From Nepenthes gracilis (lineage: Eukaryota; Streptophyta; Magnoliopsida; Caryophyllales; Nepenthaceae), in the NCBI GenBank assembly GCA_033239525.1, contig BSYO01000009.1, positions 12,483,299 through 12,547,298 of the forward strand: DNA of 64,000 nucleotides, read 5' to 3'. Shown here in pieces: positions 32,640 to 43,656 of the stretch. A program made the translations under genes and the position numbers. The notes below the pieces were generated by a model that was not told the DNA's origin, made no database searches, and was given only the letters and a program-made list of their open reading frames with translations. The stretch's first letter is position 1. The number at the start of each line of letters is the position of its first letter.

Positions 32640-33400
32640 CCGGAGTTCTTTTTCATACAGAGGGCCGGAGTTCCTGTGAGCCGGAGTTCTTTTGTCAAGC
32701 CGGAGCTCTTTTACATAGCCGAAATTCTTTTACATAAAAAGCCGGACTTCCAAAATCCGGAGTTCGTTTCAAAAGCCGGAGTTCTTGGATCATGAGTTGT
32801 TATAAAAAGTCGGAGTAAAAAGCCTAAGTTTTCTTTTTCTATAATTGGCCGGAGTTCTTTTTCAAACAGAAGGCCGGAGTTCTTTTTCATTACCGGATAG
32901 AGTGTTTTTCATCAAAAGTCCGGGTGCTTTTCTGTTCAACAATCCGGAGTGTTTTGGAGTGCTTTTCTTTTTAAAATCCGGAGTACTTTTCTGTTCAAAA
33001 TCCGGAGTGCTTTTCTTTTTAAAATCCGGAGTGCTTTTCTGTTCAAAAATCTAGAGTGCTTTTCTTTTTAAAAATCCGGAGTTCATTTTCTTTCAATTTC
33101 CGAACCTCTAAAATCCGAAGTGACTTTTCTTTCAAAAATCCGGAGCTCTAATACTGGAGTGACTTTTCTTAAAATTTGGAGTGCCAAAACCGGAGTGTCT
33201 TTTCTTTAAAATCTGGAGTGCTAAAAATCGGAGTGTCTTTTCATTAAAATCCGGAGTGCTAAAATCGGAGTGTCTTTTCATTAAAATCCGGAGTGCTGAA
33301 TCCGGAGTGTCTTTTCTTTAAACGGACGGAGTTCTTATAAAAATGCCGGAGCTCTTTTTCTTAAAACCAGAGATCTTTTCGACAGAAATCAGAATTCATC
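32640..33400. repeat. Minisatellite array CCGGAGTKCTTTTCTTTWAAA
   Basis: About 30 imperfect units of 20-28 bp, some in register (for example AAAATCCGGAGTGCTTTTCT four times near 32970-33060). It belongs to the LTR. Variable unit length and position inside an LTR rule out a CRISPR array. Confidence 0.85.
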
Positions 33401-33405
33401 TACAG

Positions 33406-35962
33406 GAGTTCTTGTTCCGTAAATGCTAAAAGCATCACGATGTAGCTCTCGTGTAGAGAGAGAAGCTCTAGCTTCTCTCTTGGTGCATTTCAAATTTCAA
33501 TTTAAAATGCGTGTTGCTCGGCCGACTTTTCTCGTCGCTGGCTAGGTTCATTCTCTGAGGGCATGATAGCCATCTCTGTTTTCCTTTATCTTCTTCTCGA
33601 CTCGCCCTTTGGGGGCGTATCGTTGGTTTCCGTTCTCTCTCTTGGTTCTCTTCGATTTTGCCGTCGCCGATTTTTGTCATCTCGCCGAAGGTTCTCTCCG
33701 TTCTCTCTTGGTTTCCGTAACTCTTTGAAGGTGGTTCCGGTTGATTCTTCCACCTTCGTTCGGAATAGGCACCTCCTTTTCGCTAAATCTGCTTGGGAGG
33801 TCGGGTCCTGCAGGCGGCCCGTTTCTTTGTTTGAAGGAGCCAGTTCTGACTTGGTGACTGGTGCTAGTGTAGGAATTGGGAGGTCGGCTCCTACAAGTCT
33901 TCGTTTGTAGGAGCCGTTCCTGCCTTGGTGCCTAGTGCTAGGGCAGGAGCTGCTGAGGGTTTTGCAGTCGTCTTTCTCCCATCAGGCGCGGCTGTTCCAG
34001 AGAGAAGCTAGTGCTTCTCTCTGTGTTGTCTTTTTCAAATTTCAAATTTCATTTTTCAAAATTTTCAATTTCAAATCTAAAATCTGACTTTTCGAGGGTC
34101 TCTCGCTTTCGGCTGTGCTTCCATGCCCCGGCCGCTTAGGGTTTCTTGTGGTGAGAGTCCCCTGCTCGGTTTCGGTCTGAAAGCTACGACTTAGGTTGCC
34201 ATTCGGATGGTGCATCGGTGGTGTTGTTACGGTTGAGCCACGATGTTTCTTTGCTCACGATGATGGAGCGGACGGTGACGTTGGAGGAATGCCGGTTTCT
34301 TGTTGTGGAGTTTTGGTGTCGGCGGTATGGTGTATCCCATCTCTATTCTTTCTTTGTCGGAGCTTCTTTTGAAGCATCTTGGAGTTTAGTGATTGCCTTT
34401 TCTTCATTCGGCTTGCTCCATGATTTCTAAGGTGGCGTTCTTGGTGTGCCTTATTGGTGTGCGAGTATGGGGTGAAGTTTGTCTCTCGTAGCCGCAATGG
34501 TGGTTGGAATAAATCTGAATTTGGGTTTGCGAGATCTTTGGATTTGGGTGCGGAAACTGGTGCTTTTGTGCTTCTCGAAGCGTTGCTTGATGTAGTTATT
34601 CTTTGCCGATTGTCTAGCGCAAAACTGGATTGTGAGGCAATGGTGTCTGATTCGATTAGTGAGGCAAGTTGCAATTGCTCTCTGTTTGGATTGTGACATC
34701 GATGCCGAATTCGTTTGACTCTCTTTGGGCCATCCGTTTTGCTCTCACAAACTCCCGGTATGAATAGGATCGGAGTTTGGTTGGCCCCGGTGGGCTCTTT
34801 GGATGGAGCAATCGTGGTCAATCGATTCTCTTTGGGCACTCCGGCTCCTCTCTCACTCGCCCCGGTATGTTCGGGTTTGCTCCTCGCCCGATATGCCTCA
34901 AGCCATTCTTTGGGATGGTTTTGGCGATATGCAATTCTTACCGGTTTGCTCTTGTCTTTGAAATGGGCCGACGTGGCTTCCTTGCTCGGTTTGGCTTGAC
35001 TTTTCCTGAATCTTTGGAAAGGATTGAAGGCTCTTGTTTTTAGTGGAGTGTTTTGAGGTGGGTTGCCTTAGTTCGAATTAGATGTCACTCATCTAGAGAC
35101 TCTCTGCTCTCCTCTTGTGGAGCTGTTTGTTGTGCTAGAAATTGGGTGGCGGTGGAGCTGTGGTGCTCTGTTTGGATCTTCAAGATATTTTGATGACTTG
35201 TTGGCTTTGAAGCTTAATGGTGAACATGCATGGTGCTGCTGTTCTTTATGCAGATGGCGAGTCATGGTCCTGCCCAGTGGTGGGCTGATGATGGTGTGCA
35301 ATCGAACCTGATGTGGAGCTGGGTGTTTGTTTTGATGATGTTGCATGTCTGCGTGGGTGCACCAGTTCTGCTTCTGCACTGATGCTTCATCCTTCTTGGC
35401 TGGTGCTGACCTGTCTGGATTGAGCAGCTCCTGCTATCCCATATTTTCATTGCCTGTAGTTTTGAAGAGGTCAGGCGATGACTCTTTGCTTGTTGTCCAA
35501 CATAAGCCAACTTTTGTTTCCTTCTAGAGGTCCCCGTTTTTTTTTTTGTGTTAATGTCCCACTGATGTGGGTTGTTGCGGCTGGATTTCCGGCTTTGGTT
35601 CACCTAGTGGAGTAGGTTCGGCCCTTGGCTGGCATGAAGTTCCATTTTGGTATTAAAACTGTAGCTGTTGGTGACTGGTTTTCTACTTGTTTGCCATTGT
35701 ACTGCCCATGGATTGGCATGATTAGTTTAGGATCTGCTCTATTGATGTTGGAGCTTTTTGAGTGCATTGAGTGAATACCAGCATTTTTGTTTCTTTGTTG
35801 GTTTCATAAGATGTATCTATGTGCTCGGGGCATGCCCTAGCGTTTATGGTTTATCCTCAAGTCGGAAAAACACTTGATGATAAATCATTACTTGTAAATT
35901 TTTTCTCCCATTAATCCAAATCACTTACTTACCAAAAAAAAAAAAAAGAGTTCTTGTTCCGT
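33406..35962 (+). mobile_element. LINE-like retroposon without ORF, 15 bp TSD
   Basis: GAGTTCTTGTTCCGT occurs at 33406-33420 and 35948-35962. The 2.5 kb insert has the family 5' box twice (33453-33480 GTAGAGAGAGAAGCTC; 34001-34025 AGAGAGAAGCTAGTGC), each followed by TTTCAAATTTCAAATTTC-like sequence, then a T/G-rich body with no credible sense ORF. The 3' end is GTGCTCGGGGCATGCCCTAG (35821), hairpin CCTCAAGT...ACTTGATG, CACTTACTTACC and poly(A). The duplication is perfect, so it is recent. Antisense open frames such as 34255-34839 are composition shadows. Confidence 0.9.
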
Positions 35963-37096
35963 CTAAGGCCGAAGATCTTTACCTTAAACATGCATGTATC
36001 GTAATTAATTGACAATAATCATGTTTCCAAGCAGAATAAAACCGAACATTATAAATAACAGGGCTTCCTTTTTTAAACATGCGATTACGAACAATTCAAA
36101 CAGTACGTGCAGAAACATAAGTTGATCAATATATCAGATAAAGGAACAGAATAAACTTTATACATTCTAATCATACTTTCATAAGAATACCATGCATAAT
36201 CATGGACTTTAAAAACAGGGGTGAGTATCTTGCCTGGATTCCTTTTCTTTGCCTTGAACTGTTCGGTCTTTCTTTACTTAGAATTTCTACTGGGTGCATT
36301 TTTTTGATGTTCTTAGTCCTTATTTATAGCCCGAGGTTTTGGTGGCCGTCATTTATGGCTCTTCATTTTCCAAAGGGTGATATTTATAATTTTACATTTT
36401 CAAAAAGTTTCGGAATTAGCAGATTATTTATGGCCGTGCATTCCCAAAGCCCTGAGTCATTAATTTTTCCTTGACCGGTTGAGTCTTTCTATTATTTCTC
36501 CGGCTCCTTTATCAACATTAACTTCGGCTTTCCTCTCCCAAAATCTTACTTCGGCCTCACACAAATCACTCCGGCCTTCAAGGCCACTTCGGCCTTACTT
36601 CACACCATTCTACTTCGGCCTTACTTCACACCATTCTACTTCGGCCTTACATGGCTGTAGTTGATTTTCATCAACGAAATCCGGACTTCTTTTCATCCCG
36701 AAAATCCGGACTCGTTTTCATCAACAGAAATCCGGACTTCTTTTCATCACGGAAATCCCAAGTAGATTTTCATCAATTAAATCCGGACTGGATTTTCATT
36801 AAGGAAATTCGGACTGGATTAAGGAAATTCGGACTGGATTTTCATTAAGGAATTCCGGAGTGGATTTTCATTAAGGAATTCCGGAGTGGATTTAAGAAAT
36901 ATTCCGGACTGGATTTTTTATTAAGGAAGTCCGGACTTCTTTTATCAAGAAACATTCCGGACTTCTTTTTATCAAGTAAGGCCGAACTTGATTTCATCTT
37001 CACGCCAAGTTATTTTCTTATTACTTTTTCTGGTCAACTGGCGTTGACCGGATTCAATGATCGGAATTTTCTATGTTTTAAATCTGGGTCGTTACA

Positions 37097-37109
37097 ATCT
37101 CCCCCACTT
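37097..37109 (-). other. Polypurine tract of the chromovirus
   Basis: Minus-strand AAGTGGGGGAGAT directly abuts the 3' LTR start TGTAACGACCC. This is the expected primer site for plus-strand DNA synthesis. Confidence 0.85.
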
Positions 37110-37455
37110 ATAGAAATTTCATTCTCGAAATTTTAAATAAAGTTACTAACCTCGAGAAAATAAATATGGGTATTTGTTCTGAATCTCTTCCTCTCGTTCC
37201 CAAGTTGCCTCTTCGGGTGTGTGATTCTTCCAGAGTACCTTTATTAGAGCGATTGATTTGGTGCGTAGTCTCTGTTCCCTTCAATCCAAGATTTTCACTG
37301 GTTCCACTATATAGGACAAGTCCTTGTCGATCGTCAAAGGTTCATACTCAATTACATGAGTAGGATCATGGACATACTTTCGAAACATTGATACATGAAA
37401 TACGTCATGTACTTCTGCTAAGTTTGGAGGTAGTGCAAGTCTGTAAGCTACTTCT
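37110..37455 (-). pseudogene. Chromovirus pol C-terminus with chromodomain
   Basis: The minus strand reads, with shifts, a start like the YRLALPP region, then NVSKV, an ETTHQIALIKVLWKNHTRR stretch and RGRDSEQIPIFIF. These match the ending LRNKTIPLVKVLWRNH with the E-E-A-T-W-E and KYPHLF motifs of Tekay/Del-type chromodomains. Only about 115 codons remain, and the rest of gag-pol is deleted. It lies directly before the polypurine tract, as in intact elements. Confidence 0.72.
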
Positions 37456-38026
37456 CCGGTTGAGTCTTTCTATTATTACTCCGGCTCCTTTATCAACATT
37501 AACTTCGGCTTTCCTCTCCCAAAATCTTACTTCGGCCTCACACAAATCACTCCGGCCTTCAAGGCCACTTCGGCCTTACTTCACACCATTCTACTTCGGC
37601 CTTACATGGCTGTAGTTGATTTTCATCAAGGAAATCCGGACTTCTTTTCATCCCGAAAATCCGGACTCGTTTTTCATCAACAGAAATCCAGACTTCTTTT
37701 CATCACGGAAATCCGGAGTAGATTTTCATCAATTAAATCCGGACTGGATTTTCATTAAGGAAATCCGGACTGGATTAAGGAAATCCGGAGTGGATTTTCA
37801 TTGAGGAATTCCGTAGTGGATTTAAGGAATATTCCGGGCCGGATTTTTTATTAAGGAAGTCCGGACTTCTTTTATCAAGAAACATTCCGGACTTCTTTTT
37901 ATCAAGTAAGGCCGAACTTGATTTCATCTTCATGCCAAGTTATTTTCTTATTACTTTTCCCGGTCAACGCCAGTTGACCGGATTCAATGACCGGAATTTT
38001 CTATTTTTTAAATCTGGGTTGTTACA
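37456..38026 (-). repeat. Partial 5' LTR (U3 only) of the young chromovirus
   Basis: It repeats 36475-37096 nearly base for base, with one 28 bp CTTCGGCCTTACTTCACACC unit fewer. It keeps TGTAACAACCCAGATTT at the outer end and a W-box palindrome at 37962-37979. It is cut at CCGGTTGAGTC, where the deletion begins. Confidence 0.88.
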
Positions 38027-38031
38027 GTAAA

Positions 38032-38664
38032 TTTTAAGGACAAAATTTTTGTGAGTCGGGGAAGTTATAATATTCGGATTTTCATTTGATGTATTTTGAT
38101 TGTATTTATTAATTTTGGGATTTATTGGATGCGTCGGTTTAATGGTATTTTGTAAAAAATTTGAGGGATTCGGGTTCACAATTTTGTGCTCGAGGCACGT
38201 TTCAGGCGCAAGTGAGGTGCATTTTTCAATATGTTGGTGCTCGAGGAGCGTTCGAGTTCCACTCGAGTGCCAATTCTAGAACCTCCGAGCTCGAGCAGTG
38301 CTTGGTTGGCACTTGAGCACGGGTTAAGGTTTTAGTCATTTTCACGCGAAGCTTGGAGATGAGAGAGGAAGAGAAGGAATAGGAGGAGAGAGAAAGTGGC
38401 GATCGGACATCTTGGAGCTTCCATTTATCAGATTTGCGGAGTATAAGGTTAATGTAAGTATTTGTAAGCCAAACCCTCGGTTTATTTTTCGTGTCTGCTA
38501 ATATTTGTGTATCTTTTTGAGATTTTATTTACATGCATGTGATTTTCGTATACTCCATTTGTTTATTTCTTACATGCATGTATTTTTGACTTGTTGTTTG
38601 GCGGTTTTTCATGGGTATTTGTGATTTCGGATGGTTTTGTGATTTATGAAAACTCGAAGGTATA
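38032..38664 (+). repeat. LTR of the older chromovirus (left part)
   Basis: After the young insertion the host resumes with GGACAAAATTTTTGTGAG and a purine-rich GGGGAAG, then TATAATATTCGGATTTTCAT (38066), a decayed LTR start of the TGTAATACCC family. It has CTCGAG-rich words at 38190-38330, a GA tract at 38355-38400 and GGTTAATGTAAGTATTTG. It is interrupted by a solo LTR at 38665 and resumes at 40674. Confidence 0.75.
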
Positions 38665-40443
38665 TGTCACATTTCCGAGATATAAACGCAGGTTAATAAT
38701 AATATAAAATTTCAATAAACAACATTAATAACAATAAACTCGACTCGGGTGTGACAATCTATCATACATAAACGGTACATATAAATTAGAGGGAATGGAT
38801 AATATATCACAACCATGTAAAAACAAAACATAAGGTCCGTGAAATTCCTAAAGATCGAGAAGATATCTCGTACTAAATCATCGTCCGTATTAAATAGTCT
38901 CTTCGGGATATAATTATAATAAATAACGATCCGGTCAAATCTCATAGACGATATATATCATACGATTTAAGGTCATATTACATAATCGCGATCGTTGTCA
39001 CATCTACGTGGGACACACCATCGTCTAGATCCAAAATCATGATATCATATGTTGAAATCAAAGGAACACTAGAACTAAATCATATAATCAAAATGAGTTC
39101 TAGGTTTTATACATGTCAATACGTATGAGACATTTCTATCGCCTTATCCACAGGCCAATCTACGCATCTCAAATTATAGTTTACGTAAATATATACAGAA
39201 ATATAAAGCATGTATGAAATCAGAGAACAAAAAATTATTAGATCAAATGAGAAAGGGTTACCCTTGTCCGGTAACCATGGATATATTGACTACGATTTAA
39301 GTCAGCAGCTCAAGGCCTGACTGCTTTTTACGCCGGCAGCTTAAAGCTATCCATGTACTTTGTCTTCCATAGACTTGAAACTTGCTCACTATGTTTTACT
39401 GTCTATGTCTTTGGGTACAATATTATGTTTAGTTATATATTAGAATGTCTGAATATATTAGTTTTTCGATAATTCTTTACAATGGTTCTCATTAATACAC
39501 AGTGAAATATGTCAACTATAAAACCCTTCAACTTTTTTGCTGGCGAAAGGGGGCCACATATCATATATGTCCCTACCAGGAGCGGTACTATACAAATCTC
39601 ATGCCTCAGATCACAAAACAACCCACCAGTGTCTCGGACTGCCACGGTCCTGTTGTGACCTTGCCCTCGACAACATGCGTGTGGATTAACGTAAGGCCTG
39701 GTTTATTATTCCACAACATATGAATATACAAATATACACATACATATTGTCCGGGCATCCACAAATCACAAAACCATTTGAAATCACAAATACCTATGAA
39801 AAATCACCAAACAATCGGTAAAATATACATACATGCACATAATAAATAAATTGGACGTATATAAAAATACATGCATGTTAGTAAAATTTTCAAGTAGTAG
39901 TCAAAACTCATTAGAAATTAAATCAGACCAAGGATAGGGTTAGAAAATACTTGCTTTAACCTTATACTTTGCAAATTAGAAAAAAAGATGCTTCAAAACA
40001 CCTGAATCACGCGTTTCTCTTTCTAGCCATGACCTTTCTTTCTCTACCAGCGTGCTTTTTCTCTCCTGCCTCATCGCGTCACTTAGCCCGTGACCACTGC
40101 TGTCTTGCCCACGAGTCACCACCGCCTTTGCCTCTTCTTGCTACCGCTGACCCTTCCTAGCGATCTCTCTCTCTCCCTGCCGTGTGCATTGCCACTGCTT
40201 CTCTCTCTCATCGCAGCCGCTACATCCACCTTCATGTCGCTTCACTAACGCTCGCGCCATGATGCCACCACCTGCGAGCCATTCTCCCCTTTCTTCCTTT
40301 CCTCCTTCCTCTTGTCCTTGGTGCTTCGCGTAAACCCTCCTCTTTCTCTCTCTCTCTTTACCTTTCTCTTCCTTTCCCCTTTCTTTCTTTTTCTCTTTCT
40401 CCTTTCCTTCTGCTTCACTCTGTCCGATCCCCCCTTCTATTTC

Positions 40444-40480
<37 letters not shown>

Positions 40481-40673
40481 TTCCTTTATTTTTTCCCTTT
40501 CTCTTTTATTATGCCAATCGACGCTTGATGCCAACACCGAAGCGTCTCGAGTAGTAACCGATCGATCCGATTTTTTTCACAATTTTATAATATTTAATTA
40601 ATTTTTATCACATCAAAATTATTCAAAAAATAAATATATCCTATTTAAATCAAATGAGGGTTTGGGTATTACA
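38665..40673 (-). repeat. Solo LTR of the TGTAATACCC family inside another LTR
   Basis: Termini on the plus strand are TGTCACATTTCCGAG and GGGTTTGGGTATTACA. The minus strand therefore starts TGTAATACCCAAACCC and ends TCGGAAATGTGACA, like the LTR at 43657-45841. Flanks GTATA and ATATA differ by one base. The host reads on as GATTTATGAA...TTTGTGTATCC, which is continuous at 44370-44420 in the related LTR. It holds a pyrimidine tract (complement of the GA tract) at 40262-40440. Open frames inside are not genes. Confidence 0.82.
40437..40482. repeat. (ATT)n microsatellite
   Basis: About 14 uninterrupted TAT/ATT units in the pyrimidine-rich leader part of the solo LTR. A short version (AATAATAATGACAATAATAG) is at the matching place near 43816 in the related LTR. 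Confidence 0.9.
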
Positions 40674-41270
40674 ATATATATATTTGTGTATCCGTATATT
40701 ATGAAACTATGATCCAAGCCTTGCATTAGTTTACATACATGTTGTCGAAGGTAGGGTCACTACAGGACCATGGTAATTTGAGAAACGAGGGGTTAATATT
40801 TGTGATCCGAGACATGAGATTTGATAGTGTTGTTCCCGACAGGGACGTATGTGATATATGGATCCATTCATCGGCAAGAAGGTTGAGGTATATTATAGTT
40901 AACCTATCCCACTGTGTATTTAAATGAGAACCATTGTAAGAAATTAACAGAAAATTAATATATTTAGATATCCTAATATATAACTAAATTTGAGATTGCA
41001 TTTAAAGTCGTGGATGGTAAAATATAGTGAGTAAATTTTGAGTCTATGGGAGACAAGGTATATAGATGGCCTTGAACTATTGGCTTAAAACACAGTCGAT
41101 ATAGCCATGGTTATCGGATGAGGGTAACCCTTCCTCAAGTTGGTCTAATAATATTGATTTTTTGATTTCGTGCATACTTTGTATTTTTTCATGTATTTGC
41201 ATGAATAATGATTTGAGATGTGTAGATTTGCCCATAGATTTGGCGATAGAAATGTCTTGTATGTGTAGAT
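40674..41270 (+). repeat. LTR of the older chromovirus (right part)
   Basis: It matches 44400-45010 of the LTR with primer site: the AAATGAGAACCATTGTAAGA stretch, GGATGGCCTTGAACTATTGG and AGGGTAACCCTTCCTC. Similarity stops near 41270, so the rest of the LTR is lost. Confidence 0.75.
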
Positions 41271-43260
41271 ATTATCACAAGACTTGGATTAAGTTGTTGA
41301 TGAGAAAAGTGAGGAAATAAGGAGGTGAGTGAAGAAAGGGATGAGAATTAGAGGATCTTTGTGGGGTGGGAAGTGGATAAAAACAAAATTCAATCGAATA
41401 CAAATACTAATTGAGAATTGAGATGATTTCTATTCATAGGCTGATTACTTCTAAAGCTGTTGTTTTCCAGCTTGTTATACGATTACTATCTGGTATAAAT
41501 AACTAATATTGGCTGTTTCTTATCTTATCAAGCTGTTAGTGTTATTGCGGAGCTGGTTTGACTAATTTTATTGTTCTACTGCAATTGATTCTGTTGTTTG
41601 TTAACGTTTCAGCTACTTCTTTCTATACTTTTTTTGGCTTTAATTACATAACTCTATTTTTGTTATATTGCATTATCAGTATTAGCTAACAGTTTAGAAA
41701 ATATAAAATCTCAAATCTATCTTTAGAATTTATGAAATTATGACTTTGCTCTGGAAACAATTGTAACTCTGAGCTTATATGAAACTTTTAGGGCCTGTTA
41801 GTTGTGAAAAATTGAGGTTATTTCAACAAATTTTCCATGAAATCACAAAATTTTAAAACTTGTTCAAATTTGTATGTTTCCTAACCCTAAATTAAATTTT
41901 AGAAAAGTAAAAATATCAAGAAGATATTTTTGAGGATTTTACATCGGTCATAAAGAAATACTTTTCATAATTTATAAATCTAGCTTACATACAAATCTTT
42001 TGAGAAATTATGGTTGTGGTGATAGTATTTTATAAGATTAGAAATGTAAATATATGCTAAGTTTAAAGTGAAAATTGTATCAATAATGAAAAGTTGATTT
42101 AACTTTATAATTATTTTTTATCATTCTCTATTATATCTGTCGGACAATGTTTATTAGCTACCAAATGATTATAGATAATATTTTTGCACAATAGGGAAAG
42201 ACAGTTGCACACTTGAAAGTAAAGCCTAAAAATGAGGTACTTTGTTAATATTTAGGTTACCATTAGTATTCTGTATAACTTAGAACTTTATCATTTCTAT
42301 ATTGTTAATTTAATGATAAAATATTATATTATAATAATTTAAAACATCAGCATTATTAAAAAAATTGTGTTTTTTTTTAATAGTTTCACTTATTAGGAAA
42401 TTAAATACCATTTGTGAGATAACATCAATGACACGCAAACCATTCGCTAACAAGATACACTAACCAGATAATATTTTTATATATAATATCAACAACAACA
42501 TCTCAACAAGAAGTGACCAACAACCATAGCTACAACGAATTGTAAACAATTTAACATAACAATACCGAAGTAGAGAGGATTGTATGGATTTTGTTTTCCT
42601 ACCACTCAATTCTATTATATGTCCTTTTCTTTTCTAGCAATAATCATTTTTAGTTGTTTCATTTGAGGAGTGAATTTTGACACGATGGTGAAATTATTAC
42701 AATGGATAAAGTTGTGTTTATTTAACTCTTTCAAATCTCACGATGTGGGACTTTGGTGTACAGCATTGCCATTCTATTAATGGTTTTTATAAGCTGTGGA
42801 TGGGTTTTTCACTAGCCCTTATACAATGATTCACTTCCATTTATTTCCTCTCCTTACGGGTGTACTATTTGGTTTTCACTTAATCTGACCAAATCACCTC
42901 AAATGGGTTACATTGTCTTAGTCATCCATTTGTGATTATTTATCATTTTTGTCATCTTTGCCATTTCTATTTTTAAATGTATTAGTTTTTAATGATCAAA
43001 TCACCTCTTTATATAGTATGGATGGTCTAATAATCCTCTTATGGTATTCCACTTAGTTAAGTTTTATTTTCCTATCACATTGGTTTACTAAAGCATTTTC
43101 CCATTTAAGCTACTTTAACTCTGAGTAAGATGTTCATTGATCCCCTCAGTGGTGAAACCCTATCAATTATTCCACATTTCAGTATATCCAAGGAAATTAC
43201 ACTTCAAAGATTCGGCATTAGGTTTGGTTACTCGTGGTTGAATATTTCGAACATAGCAAA
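41271..43260. other. AT-rich, no gene recognised
   Basis: No coding frame or RNA gene was recognised. GGGCCTGTTAGTTGTGAAAA at 41791 resembles a MITE-like end, but no matching inverted end was found. CTCACGATGTGGGACTTTGG (42738) is a word common in plant LTRs. The open frame 43130-43327 has no recognisable domain. Confidence 0.35.
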
Positions 43261-43656
43261 CATAATAAAAAATTCTAAGCACCTATGGGGCGTTTATATG
43301 TGTTTTAGGCAAAATACGCGTGCCTAAACCGCACCAGATTTTGCGCTCGTGCATGCCTGAGGGCTTGAGTAGCACTTGATGCGCTCCTGACAAACGCTCA
43401 CGCATCAATTTGTTTATAAAAATAGCGCTTGCACTGTTCTCGATAAAATTTTGTTGAACAAAGGGAAGAGCAGAGAGAAAGAGAAGAGCAAGAAGAGAGA
43501 AAAAGAGAAGAAATATGATTTTGAAATATTATTTTGTCAAATTTGTTAGATTTAAAAGTTAAGACAAGTATTTCTAAATATAATCTTTTATGTATTTTAT
43601 ATCCTTCTAGTTTTGTTTACGTTTTGTGTTTGGAGATGCATGCATGTAGCCCTTTA
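43261..43656 (+). repeat. LTR fragment like the one at 16406-17479
   Basis: GCGCTCGTGCATGCCTGAGG words, a GA tract (43465-43515) and TGATTTTGAAATATTATTTT then GTCAAATTTGTTAGATTT match 16750-16980. It ends where the next LTR begins. Confidence 0.55.

Larger units (their letters stand above)
31762..37096 (-). repeat. 3' LTR of the young chromovirus (contains a LINE-like insert)
   Basis: The termini are TGTGACGGACCGG (left) and AATCTGGGTCGTTACA (right). Without the insert at 33421-35947 and its extra duplication copy it is about 2.8 kb. On the minus strand it has a W-box palindrome 47 bp inside the start (37032-37049), CTATAAATAAGG as TATA box (about 36325), arrays of CCGGACTTCTTTTCATC (36660-36980) and CCGGAGTKCTTTTC units (32640-33400), and the TAGCTCATTC module near 32105. 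Small open frames in the arrays are not genes. Confidence 0.85.
31757..38031 (-). mobile_element. Chromovirus with large internal deletion, 5 bp TSD
   Basis: GTAAA at 31757-31761 and 38027-38031 flanks it. On the minus strand the order is a partial 5' LTR (38026-37456), the last 345 bp of pol with chromodomain, polypurine tract (37109-37097), and the full 3' LTR (37096-31762), the last interrupted by a LINE-like element. Everything from within the 5' LTR to the end of pol is missing; the joint near 37456 has a short CCGG match, pointing to illegitimate recombination. Taking the element out rejoins the host pol/LTR junction exactly. The two LTR parts remain very alike, so it is one of the younger insertions here. 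Confidence 0.88.

Noticed and set aside
34255..34839. Minus-strand open frame of 194 codons
   Set aside because: Same composition effect in the element at 33421-35947; no recognisable motif.
40312..40554. Open frame with a run of tyrosines
   Set aside because: It is generated by the (ATT)n microsatellite and the pyrimidine tract of an LTR.
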